In this document: positions 8,240 to 17,457 of the stretch, piece after piece
How positions within the stretch are numbered: the first letter of the stretch is position 1
Layout of the letters: each line of letters begins with the position of its first letter
NCBI RefSeq assembly: GCF_003318235.1
Contig: NZ_QOCG01000032.1
Location: forward strand, 124,001 to 188,000
Origin: Loktanella sp. D2R18
GTDB taxonomy: Bacteria; Pseudomonadota; Alphaproteobacteria; Rhodobacterales; Rhodobacteraceae
DNA: 64,000 bases
Reading direction: 5' to 3'
Position numbers and translations under genes: made by a program
The notes under the pieces: generated by a model
What the model was told of the DNA's origin: nothing
The model's input: only the letters and a program-made list of their open reading frames with translations
Database searches by the model: none

Positions 8240-10039
8240 ATGGAATATCACATCAAATCTTGGGCTGAATTGGCCCCCCGTTTGGTCGCTGTTGCCGCAG
8301 GGCGCGCGCATGCTGACCTTATCATTTCTGGCGGTAAGCTAGTTAACGTGCAGTCCCGCGAAGTGCTAGACGGGTGGCAAGTCGCCATTGCGGGCGGGCG
8401 CTTTGCCTATGTGGGTCTGGACGCTAGCCATTGTATTGGGCCAGATACAGAGATCATTGATGCGACGGACCGATATTTGATTCCGGGTCTCTGCGATGGG
8501 CATATGCATATTGAAAGCGGGATGCTGACCCCGGCTGAATTTGCCGCCGCCGTGATACCCCATGGTACAACGACGATGTTCACCGATCCGCACGAGATTG
8601 CCAACGTGCTGGGCTTGCGTGGCGTGCGCATGATGCATGACGAAGCGCTGATGCAGCCCATCAATATCTATACGCAAATGCCATCCTGCGCCCCCTCGGC
8701 TCCGGGGCTTGAAACGACGGGTTTTGAAATATCCGCCCAAGATGTGGCCGAAGCCATGGCATGGCCCGGTATTATAGGCCTTGGTGAAATGATGAATTTC
8801 CCAGGTGTGATCAACGGCGATCCACAGATGTTGGCCGAAATGGCTGCGACGATGAATGCGGGTAAAACGGTTGGTGGCCACTATGCCAGCCCAGACAAAG
8901 GAAACGCCTTTGCCGCCTATGTTGCGGGGGGGCCGGCCGATGATCACGAAGGCACCGCTGAGGCAGACGCAATCGCGCGTGTTCGTTTGGGGATGAAGTC
9001 GATGATGCGGCTTGGGTCCGCGTGGTATGATGTTGAAAGCCAGATTACCGCGATCACTGAAAAGGGGCTTGATCCGCGCAACTTTATCCTTTGTACAGAT
9101 GACTGCCATTCAGGGACGCTGGTGAACGATGGCCACATGAACCGCGTTGTGCGCCACGCGATCGCGTGCGGTTGTGATCCATTGATCGCGTTGCAAATGG
9201 CGACGATCAACACGGCTACGCATTTTGGCTTGGAACGGGAATTGGGGTCGATTGCGCCGGGGCGCCGGGCGGATGTGATCTTGACGTCTGACTTAGTAAC
9301 GCTGCCGGTAGAACGGGTGATTGCACGTGGTCGTACGGTTGCTATTGATGGTAAGATAGCCGTCGAATGCCCACATTATGATTGGCCCACCGACGCGCGC
9401 CAAACCGTGAATATGGGCAAGGCGTTGGGCGGCGATGATTTCGCGATCACTGCCCCTGCTGGCAAGAATGAGGTTAAGGTCAAGGTGATTGGAGTCGTCG
9501 AAAACCAAGCTCCGACCGAAGCACTTACCGCTGAACTTCCCGTTGTTGATGGGTTGGTTGAAGGTACAGATGACACTTACCAGATCGCACTTGTTGAACG
9601 GCATCAAGGTACAGGAAAAGTCGTGAACGCCTTTGTCTCTGGCTTTGGCTACACGGGTAAGATGGCGATGGCCTCGACTGTGGCGCATGACAGCCACCAT
9701 ATGATCGTTGTCGGCACCGACCGTGAAAATATGGCTGCTGCGGCCAACCGATTAGGCGAAGTTGGCGGTGGTGTCACCGTCTGGAAAGACGGCAAAGAAC
9801 TTGCGCTTGTTGAATTGCCGATTGCAGGGCTTATGTCGGATCAACCCGCTATTGATGTCGCGGCTAAGGCCGATGAAATGGTCGCGGCGATGATGGAATG
9901 TGGCTGTACATTAAATAATGCCTATATGCAGCATTCGCTTTTGGCGCTTGTTGTCATCCCATCGTTGCGGATTTCTGATCTGGGCTTGGTAGACGTAGAA
10001 AAATTCGAATTAACTGAACTATTTGAGGACGACCTATGA
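8240..10039 (+). CDS. ade: Adenine deaminase
   Basis: About 599 residues of the amidohydrolase superfamily. The metal-binding motif 'PGLCDGHMHIESG' (HxH) lies near residue 95, with 'GHYASP' and 'CTDDCHSGTL' (catalytic Asp region) further on, and the family's C-terminal domain follows. The enzyme hydrolyses adenine to hypoxanthine and ammonia. A GTG at 8225 could add five residues; the ATG at 8240 is used here. The stop overlaps the start of the AMP nucleosidase gene by 4 bases, so the two form a purine salvage unit: AMP to adenine to hypoxanthine. Confidence 0.94.
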   Translation: MEYHIKSWAELAPRLVAVAAGRAHADLIISGGKLVNVQSREVLDGWQVAIAGGRFAYVGLDASHCIGPDTEIIDATDRYLIPGLCDGHMHIESGMLTPAEFAAAVIPHGTTTMFTDPHEIANVLGLRGVRMMHDEALMQPINIYTQMPSCAPSAPGLETTGFEISAQDVAEAMAWPGIIGLGEMMNFPGVINGDPQMLAEMAATMNAGKTVGGHYASPDKGNAFAAYVAGGPADDHEGTAEADAIARVRLGMKSMMRLGSAWYDVESQITAITEKGLDPRNFILCTDDCHSGTLVNDGHMNRVVRHAIACGCDPLIALQMATINTATHFGLERELGSIAPGRRADVILTSDLVTLPVERVIARGRTVAIDGKIAVECPHYDWPTDARQTVNMGKALGGDDFAITAPAGKNEVKVKVIGVVENQAPTEALTAELPVVDGLVEGTDDTYQIALVERHQGTGKVVNAFVSGFGYTGKMAMASTVAHDSHHMIVVGTDRENMAAAANRLGEVGGGVTVWKDGKELALVELPIAGLMSDQPAIDVAAKADEMVAAMMECGCTLNNAYMQHSLLALVVIPSLRISDLGLVDVEKFELTELFEDDL

Positions 10040-11517
10040 ATGTAGAAAATCAGGTCACGATCCGGACACCCGATGTGCCCGGCCACGAGGCATTTACAGA
10101 CGCAAAAGCCGCCGTCGCGCGATTGCTGAGCCTTTATGAAACTGCGGCGGGTTTTTTGTCTGAACGTTTCCAAGAAGCGATGGACAATGGGCAACCGGAA
10201 ACGCGCGCGCGTGCGTATTACCCAGAAATTCGGCTCACCACGACAACCCACGCAAAGATGGATAACCGTTTGTCGTTTGGTCATGTTGCTGAACCGGGTG
10301 TATATGCGACAACGGTCACGCGACCGGATTTGTTTGAATCCTACCTTGAACAACAGATCCAGCTATTGCTGAACAGTCACGGCGTGCCCGTTATCATTGG
10401 GGCATCTGATACCGTGATGCCAGTGCATTTTGCGGCGGCAAATGACCCAAACCTTACAGTGCCCCAAGACGGCACGTTAGACTTTAACCTGCGTGACAAT
10501 TTTGACGTGCCGGATCTGTCAACGACCCATGATGCGATTGTGAATGGTGAGGGGTTTGCTTATCCCGATGGCGCACAGCCACTCGCGCCCTTTACAGCGC
10601 AGCGCGTGGATTATTCGCTTGCACGATTATCGCATTACACGGCGACTGCTGCCGAGCATTTCCAAAATCACGTGTTGTTTACGAACTACCAATTCTATGT
10701 CGAAGAATTTGAAAACTACGCGCGCAAAATGCTGGCTGATCCGAATAGCGGCTACACAAGTTTTGTCAGCACCGGGAACGTGGAAATCACTGATGCCGAA
10801 GCGGTAATTCCGACACCTGCAAAGCTGCCACAAATGCCGACCTACCACCTGAAACGCGAAAACGGCGGTGGGATTACCTTGGTCAATATCGGTGTTGGTC
10901 CGTCAAATGCGAAAACCGCGACCGATCATATTGCCGTCTTGCGGCCACACGCATGGTTGATGGTTGGTCACTGCGCAGGGTTGCGCAATTCGCAGCGATT
11001 GGGTGACTTTGTATTGGCGCATGCTTATCTGCGCGAAGATCACGTTTTGGATGATGATCTGCCGATTTGGGTCCCAATCCCGGCGCTAGCAGAAATCCAG
11101 ATTGCGCTGGAAACAGCGGTGGCCGACGTGACCAAGCTTGAAGGATACGAACTGAAGCGGATTATGCGGACCGGCACCGTTGCGACAATTGACAACCGCA
11201 ATTGGGAACTGCGCGACCAGTCGGGCCCGGTGCAACGGCTATCGCAGTCACGTGCCGTCGCCTTGGACATGGAAAGTGCGACCATTGCTGCCAACGGATT
11301 TCGGTTTCGGGTACCCTATGGAACCCTACTGTGTGTAAGCGACAAACCCCTTCATGGAGAGTTGAAGCTGCCGGGAATGGCATCTGGTTTTTATAAAACG
11401 CAGGTCGCAGCGCACCTGATGATCGGTATTCGGGCGATGGAACGGTTGCGTGAAATGCCGCTGGAACGCATTCACAGTCGCAAATTACGCAGCTTTGAAG
11501 AGACCGCATTCCTCTAA
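10036..11517 (+). CDS. amn: AMP nucleosidase
   Basis: 493 residues, the usual length for the proteobacterial enzyme. An N-terminal regulatory domain precedes a nucleoside phosphorylase-like catalytic domain with 'HCAGLRNSQRLGDFVLAHAY' and the late 'ALDMESATIAANGFRF' motif, whose Glu belongs to the nucleoside site. The protein cleaves AMP to adenine and ribose 5-phosphate in the cytoplasm. Its ATG is embedded in the ade stop (ATGA), indicating translational coupling. Confidence 0.94.
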   Translation: MNVENQVTIRTPDVPGHEAFTDAKAAVARLLSLYETAAGFLSERFQEAMDNGQPETRARAYYPEIRLTTTTHAKMDNRLSFGHVAEPGVYATTVTRPDLFESYLEQQIQLLLNSHGVPVIIGASDTVMPVHFAAANDPNLTVPQDGTLDFNLRDNFDVPDLSTTHDAIVNGEGFAYPDGAQPLAPFTAQRVDYSLARLSHYTATAAEHFQNHVLFTNYQFYVEEFENYARKMLADPNSGYTSFVSTGNVEITDAEAVIPTPAKLPQMPTYHLKRENGGGITLVNIGVGPSNAKTATDHIAVLRPHAWLMVGHCAGLRNSQRLGDFVLAHAYLREDHVLDDDLPIWVPIPALAEIQIALETAVADVTKLEGYELKRIMRTGTVATIDNRNWELRDQSGPVQRLSQSRAVALDMESATIAANGFRFRVPYGTLLCVSDKPLHGELKLPGMASGFYKTQVAAHLMIGIRAMERLREMPLERIHSRKLRSFEETAFL

Positions 11518-11649
11518 AGTCGAAAAAAACGGGCGAAATGTCGCTATTTTCACTTGAAAGCGCACACTAATCGTTGTGGTGTGCCACAACATACCGTTAA
11601 ATGCGCGGGTAGAGGCCCCATAGGGCGGGCAATTAAGGGAGACCAGAAA

Positions 11650-11940
11650 ATGGCGACTAAACCACTAACGAAGGCGCAACTTGTTGCTGCACTAGCCGAA
11701 GAACTTGGCACAGATAAAAAAGCAGCAGGCGCTGCATTGGACGCCGTGACCGGCATCATCACCAAAGAAGTTTCCGGCGGTGGTGCTGTGACGCTTCCAG
11801 GTGTTGGCAAAATTTATTGCCGTGAGCGCCCAGAGCGTATGGTCCGTAACCCTGCCACAGGCGAACAGATCAAAAAAGAAGCCGATAAGGTTGTCAAAAT
11901 GACAATCGCCAAAGCGCTGAAAGACAGCGTGAACGGCTAA
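11650..11940 (+). CDS. hup: HU-family DNA-binding protein
   Basis: 96 residues. The frame is open from 11554, but the ATG at 11650 with AGGGAGA upstream gives the correct family length and start 'MATKPLTKAQLVAAL'. The HU arm region is recognisable: 'LPGVGKIYCRERPERMVRNPATGEQ', including the Arg-Asn-Pro-turn that intercalates in DNA. It differs from the canonical 'GFGxF' turn by 'GVGKI', so it belongs to the more divergent alphaproteobacterial HU group. It bends and compacts DNA. A terminator follows at once. Confidence 0.9.
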   Translation: MATKPLTKAQLVAALAEELGTDKKAAGAALDAVTGIITKEVSGGGAVTLPGVGKIYCRERPERMVRNPATGEQIKKEADKVVKMTIAKALKDSVNG

Positions 11941-11971
11941 ATCATTTGGCCTTGTGCTAAATGTACGGTTT

Positions 11972-12004
11972 AAAGGGGTCATCCAGATTGGGTGGCCCTT
12001 TTTT
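11972..12004 (+). terminator. Rho-independent terminator of the HU gene
   Basis: An approximately 12-bp stem with one bulged G and two wobbles around the loop AGATT, running into TTTTTT. It is 32 bp beyond the HU stop codon. Confidence 0.75.
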
Positions 12005-12085
12005 GCGGGCTCGAACAATCGTATTGATACAATGTATTTATGATCTTGGATTGACGTTTCTTGGGTGTTCAGCAAACGTCCCGCC

Positions 12086-12958
12086 ATGGATATCAAAGCA
12101 ATTCTTATGGGGCTCGCCTTTGCCCTTATGTGGTCCTCGGCCTTCACTTCGGCGCGGGTGATCGTGGAATATGCACCACCGCTTAGCGCACTTGCGCTCC
12201 GATTTTTTGTTTCGGGTGTGATTGGCGTTGTGATTGCGTTTGCGATTGGGCAGTCGGCCAAGTTGACGCGCCGCCAATGGATAGGGGTGCTGATCTTTGG
12301 CCTGTGCCAAAACGCGCTTTATCTGGGTATGAATTTTGTCGCGATGCAAACTGTGCCTGCGTCGTTGGCCGCGATTATTGCGTCGACGATGCCTTTGCTT
12401 GTGGCGCTTGTCGGTTGGGTCGTTTTTGGAACAAAGGTAAAGCCGCTTGGGCTGACCGGGTTGGTCGCGGGTGTGATCGGCGTCGCCTTGATCATGGGTG
12501 CGCGGCTGCAAGGCGGTGTTGATCCGTTTGGCTTGGTCCTTTGTTTGGTTGCGGTCGTATCGCTGACCATCGCGACATTGGCCGTCATGGGCGCGGCGTC
12601 GGGCGGGAACGTGTTGATGATTGTCGGGCTGCAAATGCTTGTGGGGGCAACGATCTTGGCTGGCCCTGCCATCTTGCTTGAAGACTGGGTGGTTACTTGG
12701 AATTGGCAGTTAATCGTGGCGTTTGTCTATACAACGCTGATCCCCGGTTTGGCGGCCACATGGGTGTGGTTCATGCTGGTGGGACGGATTGGCGCCGTAA
12801 AGGCGTCGACATTCCATTTTTTGAACCCATTCCTAGGCGTGGCCATTGCGGCTGTGCTGTTAGGCGAAGCGATTGGGGTGTTAGACATCATCGGCGTTGC
12901 GATTATCGCAGGCGGGATCTTGGCGGTGCAATTGTCAAAGCAACCGGTTGCGCCTTAA
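12086..12958 (+). CDS. EamA-family (drug/metabolite transporter) membrane permease
   Basis: About 290 residues with ten predicted membrane helices in two five-helix EamA repeats; the second repeat begins near residue 150 and includes 'GRIGAVKASTFHFLNPFLGV', the typical EamA helix. The ATG at 12086 gives the usual 'MDIKAILMGLAFALMWSSAF' N-terminus; an in-frame GTG at 12065 is less likely. The substrate is not predictable. Its end overlaps the convergent glycosyltransferase gene by 4 bases. Confidence 0.87.
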   Translation: MDIKAILMGLAFALMWSSAFTSARVIVEYAPPLSALALRFFVSGVIGVVIAFAIGQSAKLTRRQWIGVLIFGLCQNALYLGMNFVAMQTVPASLAAIIASTMPLLVALVGWVVFGTKVKPLGLTGLVAGVIGVALIMGARLQGGVDPFGLVLCLVAVVSLTIATLAVMGAASGGNVLMIVGLQMLVGATILAGPAILLEDWVVTWNWQLIVAFVYTTLIPGLAATWVWFMLVGRIGAVKASTFHFLNPFLGVAIAAVLLGEAIGVLDIIGVAIIAGGILAVQLSKQPVAP

Positions 12959-13956
12959 CTGTTTGGTCTGACGCCATCAGGCGACCCTTGAACACTTGCG
13001 CCATAGCCGACGGGTAACATCCCGAATAAAAACGCCCCAAGGGCTGCCGCGACAACGCATCTTTCGATCCCGAGACCGATTAGTTTCTGACCGTCGTTAC
13101 GCTTGAACGGAACGGTCACGGCACCAAGCAGAAGCGTGCCAATGCCGTAGACAAGATGTCGGTTCGTTTTTAACACCACACGAAAACCATTGTGAATGGC
13201 ATTGCCATAGAGCCCCAGCCGCCGGTGTCGCCGCAGGATATGGTAGCCCGCCACTTGATTGCGGAGGCACCGTTTTAGATGATAGCTGAGCGTCGCGCGT
13301 TCGCCATCCCAAGCTTCGTAGACAATTGAACCGGGGACAGGTGCGGCAACATAGCCGTGGATGTGTTGAATGCGCAGAAAAAAATCAACGTCTTCGCCCC
13401 CGCTTTCGTTAAAGAACGGATCAAAGCGCATATTCAGCCCGTCGTCGTCTGCAAAAATGCGGCGATGGATGGCGTAGTTGCCGCTGGAAAGAACCGAAGG
13501 GCGTTTGCCTTTGGTCAGCGATTGGAGTTGTCTTGCCTGCCGGTAGGGGCTGAGCGTGTCGTCATATTCATAGATACATTGCGCGATCAGCACCGGAGAG
13601 CTGAGCGTCTCAAAGCCATCAACCATTTCCGCCAGCCAGTTTTCATCGACCCATTCATCGTCGTCGACGCCGATAAACCAAGTTGCACCGCGTGCAGTAG
13701 CGGCATCTAGCGCATGGTTACGCGCAAAAACCAGACCCGCTTGCGGTTCATGTTCGACAGAAATGGGAAAGCGGGTTGCGGCGCCATCTAGCGCAGGTTC
13801 TGCTGTAGGAACATTGTTGTTATCAATAACAACAATCTCAACGCTATACCCTGCGGGCACAGGTTGGTCTTGGATGCCGTCAATCAAACGACGCAGCAGC
13901 GTGTTCCGCTGCCGCGTACATATACCGATCACAATACGTGGCTTTTCACCGATCAT
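12955..13956 (-). CDS. Family 2 glycosyltransferase with C-terminal membrane segments
   Basis: 333 residues. The GT-A fold starts with 'IGICTRQRNTLLRRL', has the sugar-nucleotide metal motif 'GVDDDEWVDENW' and the acceptor-side 'GEDVDFFLR' (ED motif). The last 80 residues contain two hydrophobic helices, which suggests attachment to the inner membrane. It probably transfers a sugar during exopolysaccharide or surface glycan synthesis, but no cluster of such genes lies beside it. Confidence 0.85.
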   Translation of the reverse strand: MIGEKPRIVIGICTRQRNTLLRRLIDGIQDQPVPAGYSVEIVVIDNNNVPTAEPALDGAATRFPISVEHEPQAGLVFARNHALDAATARGATWFIGVDDDEWVDENWLAEMVDGFETLSSPVLIAQCIYEYDDTLSPYRQARQLQSLTKGKRPSVLSSGNYAIHRRIFADDDGLNMRFDPFFNESGGEDVDFFLRIQHIHGYVAAPVPGSIVYEAWDGERATLSYHLKRCLRNQVAGYHILRRHRRLGLYGNAIHNGFRVVLKTNRHLVYGIGTLLLGAVTVPFKRNDGQKLIGLGIERCVVAAALGAFLFGMLPVGYGASVQGSPDGVRPNS

Positions 13957-14005
13957 GATCGTTTCCTAGACCAATTTCATAAGATGTAAATTGGTACTAA
14001 AAGCC

Positions 14006-14239
14006 TTAGTATAGGCCTCCGTTGTCATCATCATCGTCGTCACCAGACAATGCTGCAGCGCCAACGAGGGCTGCGATGATAATCACTGGAATAACCCAGC
14101 TAGGGGCGCTTGAACCGACTGTTTCGGTGGGTTCCATAACGACAGGAGCGGTTTCAACGATCATATTCGCAACACCACCTGCGTAGGCAGAGATGGCGGC
14201 AACAGTTGATGTGCCAAAGACGGCGGTAAATAGTTTCAT
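14006..14239 (-). CDS. Small exported protein with one membrane helix and an acidic tail
   Basis: 77 residues: a probable signal sequence (to about residue 20), a central hydrophobic segment 'WVIPVIIIAALVGAAAL' and a C-terminal run of seven acidic residues before 'NGGLY'. The design (short periplasmic part, helix, acidic end) is common in small roseobacter membrane proteins of unknown role. A 7-bp perfect inverted repeat at 14310-14331 lies about 70 bp upstream of its start and could be an operator. Confidence 0.6.
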   Translation of the reverse strand: MKLFTAVFGTSTVAAISAYAGGVANMIVETAPVVMEPTETVGSSAPSWVIPVIIIAALVGAAALSGDDDDDDNGGLY

Positions 14240-14309
14240 TTTATATGCCTTAGGTTTCGAGCTCTATCACACATGGCTTCGATAGAAACCACGCGCTGAA
14301 TTTGTTGCC

Positions 14310-14331
14310 TATTGACGAAAATAAGTCAATA
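14310..14331. promoter_or_regulatory. Inverted repeat upstream of the small membrane protein gene
   Basis: TATTGAC-N8-GTCAATA, a perfect 7-bp dyad between aroC and the gene at 14006-14239. It has no T-tract, so an operator is more likely than a terminator. No regulator can be named. Confidence 0.3.
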
Positions 14332-14397
14332 ATATCTGGGCATTTTTGGTCGCGAGGGGCTTTTTGCAACAGGTCTCACTTTGGCGCTCAGGCTTAG

Positions 14398-15501
14398 TTA
14401 CCCGATTTTTCCGCGCGTGCCGCCTGTATGACCGCGATCCAAGAGCAGGTGATCCAAGATTACACAGGCCATCATCGCTTCGCCCACAGGCACTGCGCGA
14501 ATGCCGACACAAGGATCATGGCGGCCTTTGGTGATGACTTCCATCGGGGACCCATCCATGCGGATGGATTTGCGCGGGCTGAGGATAGATGATGTTGGTT
14601 TGACCGCAAAGCGCACGACGATGTCTTGCCCTGTGCTGATCCCGCCTAGAATGCCGCCTGCGTGGTTTGAACTATACTCAGGCCCGTTTGGTCCCATAAA
14701 AATTTCATCCGCGTTGTCACGCCCTGTGAGCGATGCGGCGTTCATGCCTTCGCCAATCTCAACGCCTTTGACGGCGTTGATGGACATCATCGCGGCGGCT
14801 AAATCAGTGTCTAACTTAGCATAAACCGGGGCGCCGATACCGGCCGGCACACCGCGCGCGACGACTTCAATAATTGCACCAACAGAGTTGTGATCGTCTT
14901 TGCGTAGCCACGCCAAATAGTCGTTCCATTCTGCGGCGGCTTGTGCGTCTGGGCAGAAAAAATCATTTTGATCGATCTGGTCCCAATCGATATTGGCACG
15001 ATCAATGGCTTTGCTGCCCATTTGGGTCATGTAGCCTCTGATCTGGACATCGGGCGCGATTGCTTTGATCGCTTGGCGCGCAACCCCGCCCGCAGCAACA
15101 CGTGACGCTGTTTCGCGCGCCGAAGACCGACCGCCGCCACGATAATCGCGGATGCCATATTTCTGGTGGTAGGTGATATCCGCATGGCCGGGCCGAAATG
15201 TGTTGGCAATATCGCCGTAGTCTTTGGACCGTTGATCGGTATTCCGGATCATCAGCTGGATTGGGGTGCCGGTTGATTTACCCTCAAACACACCGGACAG
15301 GATTTCGACCGCATCAGGTTCATTGCGTTGGGTTGTATTTTTGTTCAGGCCCGGGCGACGTTTATCCAGCCATTGTTGCAGCATCGCCGCGTCAATTGGT
15401 ACGCTAGGAGGGCAGCCGTCAACGGTCGCACCTAAGGCGGGCCCGTGGCTTTCGCCCCAGGTTGTGAACTTAAAAAGGTGACCAAAACTATTCATCGACA
15501 T
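14398..15501 (-). CDS. aroC: Chorismate synthase
   Basis: 367 residues. All three family signatures are visible: '[17 protein letters not shown]' at the N-terminus, '[19 protein letters not shown]' in the middle and 'RPTSSI'-type substrate loop as '[13 protein letters not shown]'. The enzyme converts EPSP to chorismate with reduced FMN, the last common step of aromatic amino acid synthesis. The gene is transcribed away from the HD hydrolase gene upstream on the same strand, 76 bp apart. Confidence 0.97.
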   Translation of the reverse strand: MSMNSFGHLFKFTTWGESHGPALGATVDGCPPSVPIDAAMLQQWLDKRRPGLNKNTTQRNEPDAVEILSGVFEGKSTGTPIQLMIRNTDQRSKDYGDIANTFRPGHADITYHQKYGIRDYRGGGRSSARETASRVAAGGVARQAIKAIAPDVQIRGYMTQMGSKAIDRANIDWDQIDQNDFFCPDAQAAAEWNDYLAWLRKDDHNSVGAIIEVVARGVPAGIGAPVYAKLDTDLAAAMMSINAVKGVEIGEGMNAASLTGRDNADEIFMGPNGPEYSSNHAGGILGGISTGQDIVVRFAVKPTSSILSPRKSIRMDGSPMEVITKGRHDPCVGIRAVPVGEAMMACVILDHLLLDRGHTGGTRGKIG

Positions 15502-15576
15502 ATGCGCGCCCCATTGATTGGCCTTGGATTACAGGAACATCGCACCACATTCAATCACGGCTGCGGAGCTGATTTG

Positions 15577-16215
15577 CTACCAGCCAGAGACGGGAAAATT
15601 CAGCTCATGTGCGAGGTCGTTCAGATACGTGCGCAGGATGTCAGCACGTTGCGCGGCAAGATCACGGCCCGCAGTCGTTTTCATGGTTTCGGGAAGGCGC
15701 AGCAGTTTTACTGCAAAGTGGTCTATTGCAAAGGATTGGTCGTCCAGCGCGCGGGTCGTCGCAAACGGGTCGGCAGGATCAAACAACGGACGCCCCAAAG
15801 CGCCCGACACGGCAAAGCATCGGGCTAAACCCACCGCGCCTAGCGCATCGATCCGGTCCGCGTCTTGGATAATTTTTGCTTCAAGCGTTTGCGGGGTGAC
15901 ATTGGCCGAAAAACTATGCGCAACAATCGTATGGCAGGTCGCGTCGATTTGCGCGCTGCTAAGCCCTTGATCACGCGAGAATGGTTTGGCCTTTTCGGCC
16001 GATCTTGCAGAGGCATTGGCGCGGTCGGGGTGCGACTTGGGCAAATTAACGAGGTCGTGCAAATAGGCGGCATGCAGCAGCACAACCCGGTCACTAGGCG
16101 GTTCTTGGTCTGCAATGATCTGTGCATTTCGCCAAACGCGGTGCAGGTGTCCGATGTCATGGGCTGAATCTTGTGTGGTCGTGCGAAGTAGAAATTGTGC
16201 GAGCGCGTCGTGCAT
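15577..16215 (-). CDS. HD-domain phosphohydrolase
   Basis: 212 residues. The HD metal centre shows as 'HDIGHLHRVWRNA' (first His), 'AAYLHDLVN' (HD doublet) and 'IIQDADRIDALGAVG' (distal Asp). The arrangement matches the YedJ/YpgQ-like group of small nucleotide phosphohydrolases. The natural substrate is unknown. Confidence 0.85.
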   Translation of the reverse strand: MHDALAQFLLRTTTQDSAHDIGHLHRVWRNAQIIADQEPPSDRVVLLHAAYLHDLVNLPKSHPDRANASARSAEKAKPFSRDQGLSSAQIDATCHTIVAHSFSANVTPQTLEAKIIQDADRIDALGAVGLARCFAVSGALGRPLFDPADPFATTRALDDQSFAIDHFAVKLLRLPETMKTTAGRDLAAQRADILRTYLNDLAHELNFPVSGW

Positions 16216-16332
16216 TTATATCCCTTAAATTTTGCCTGAACCTGCGGCTTTCGAGGCAAGATATAACGAATGATCAACCCTGATACCCGCATAGTTTCAT
16301 GTTCTTTGCATTTTGGTGAAACATGCGTATGT

Positions 16333-16424
16333 AGGCCGCACCTCGGGGGGCCATATCGGCTGAGATGCGCAAGCGGACCCGTTGAACCTGAACCGGTTAA
16401 GACCGGCGGAGGGAAGGTATGGCA
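16333..16424 (+). promoter_or_regulatory. TPP riboswitch (THI element)
   Basis: The conserved thi-box core is present: CTCGGGG near 16343, GGCTGAGA at about 16359-16366, ACCCGTTGAACCTGA at about 16377-16391 and CCGGTTAAGACCGGCGGAGGGA up to 16414. It ends about 45 bp before the thiB start codon and so probably controls translation or transcription of thiBPQ in response to thiamine pyrophosphate. Confidence 0.95.
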
Positions 16425-16467
16425 ATCACGCTATCCCCCATTCCGCCCGTCGCATTTGGAGGATACG

Positions 16468-17457
16468 ATGCAAAAACCAATCTATCTGCCAGTTGTCGCG
16501 GGACTTGCCCTTTGTGCCACTAGCACGTTGGCTGAGACCCCGGTACTGCAAGTTTTGACATATGACAGCTTTGTTAGTGATTGGGGTCCCGGCCCCGCAA
16601 TTGAAACCGCATTCGAAGCGGAATGCGCTTGCGATCTTGAATTCGTTGGTAGCTCTGATGGGGCGGCCTTGTTGGCCCGCATTCAGCTAGAGGGACCACG
16701 GACAGAATTTGATGTGGTACTAGGGCTCGACACGAATCTGACCGCTGCGGCGCGTGAAACGGGCCTATTTGCGCCGCATGGTGTGACCGCCGATCTTGAT
16801 TTGCCAATCGCATGGGATGACGCAGATTTCTTGCCTTTCGATTGGGGCTATTTCGCATTTGTTGGGAACGCAGACGCTGAAGCAGCTGTTTCACTGCGCA
16901 ACCTCGCGGTTAGCGATCTGAAAATCGTGATCCAAGACCCGCGTTCATCAACTCCAGGATTGGGGCTGCTGATGTGGGTCAAGGAAGCCCATCCAGACGA
17001 TGCGGCTGCGATTTGGGAAGCGCTTGCTGATAACATCGTTACAGTCACGCCCGGTTGGTCCGAAGCTTACGGGATGTTCCTTGATGGCGAAGCTGATGCA
17101 GTGCTGTCCTATACGACTTCGCCTGCATATCATCTCATCGCCGAAGAAGACGCCAGCAAAGTGGCATGGCCCTTTGAAGAAGGTCACTATATGCAAGTGG
17201 AAGTTGCCGGCAAACTTGCCAGTACGGATCAACCCGAACTTGCCGATCAATTCATGGCGTTTATCGTGTCTGAAGGTTTCCAATCGATCATCCCGACCAC
17301 AAATTGGATGTATCCGGCGATAACACCAGAAGCTGGTCTTCCTGATGGGTTCGAAACCTTGGTGACGCCAGCCGTATCGCTGTTGAAATCACCCGAGGAT
17401 GCTGCAGCAATCCGGGCGGAAGCGTTAGAAGAATGGCGCAACGCGCTATCACAATAA
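16468..17457 (+). CDS. thiB: Thiamine ABC transporter, periplasmic binding protein
   Basis: 329 residues with a signal peptide ending near 'STLAETP'. It has the ThiB-type opening 'LQVLTYDSFVSDWGPGP' and the binding-site segment 'SYTTSPAYH'. The frame opens at 16270, but that part overlaps the riboswitch; the ATG at 16468 preceded by TTGGAGGA is the real start. ThiB captures thiamine, thiamine monophosphate or TPP for ThiP/ThiQ. It overlaps thiP by 25 bases. Confidence 0.93.
   Translation: MQKPIYLPVVAGLALCATSTLAETPVLQVLTYDSFVSDWGPGPAIETAFEAECACDLEFVGSSDGAALLARIQLEGPRTEFDVVLGLDTNLTAAARETGLFAPHGVTADLDLPIAWDDADFLPFDWGYFAFVGNADAEAAVSLRNLAVSDLKIVIQDPRSSTPGLGLLMWVKEAHPDDAAAIWEALADNIVTVTPGWSEAYGMFLDGEADAVLSYTTSPAYHLIAEEDASKVAWPFEEGHYMQVEVAGKLASTDQPELADQFMAFIVSEGFQSIIPTTNWMYPAITPEAGLPDGFETLVTPAVSLLKSPEDAAAIRAEALEEWRNALSQ

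Noticed and set aside
16270-16467. Upstream extension of the thiB reading frame
   Set aside because: It overlaps the TPP riboswitch and lacks a ribosome site; the ATG at 16468 has a good site and yields a normal signal peptide.
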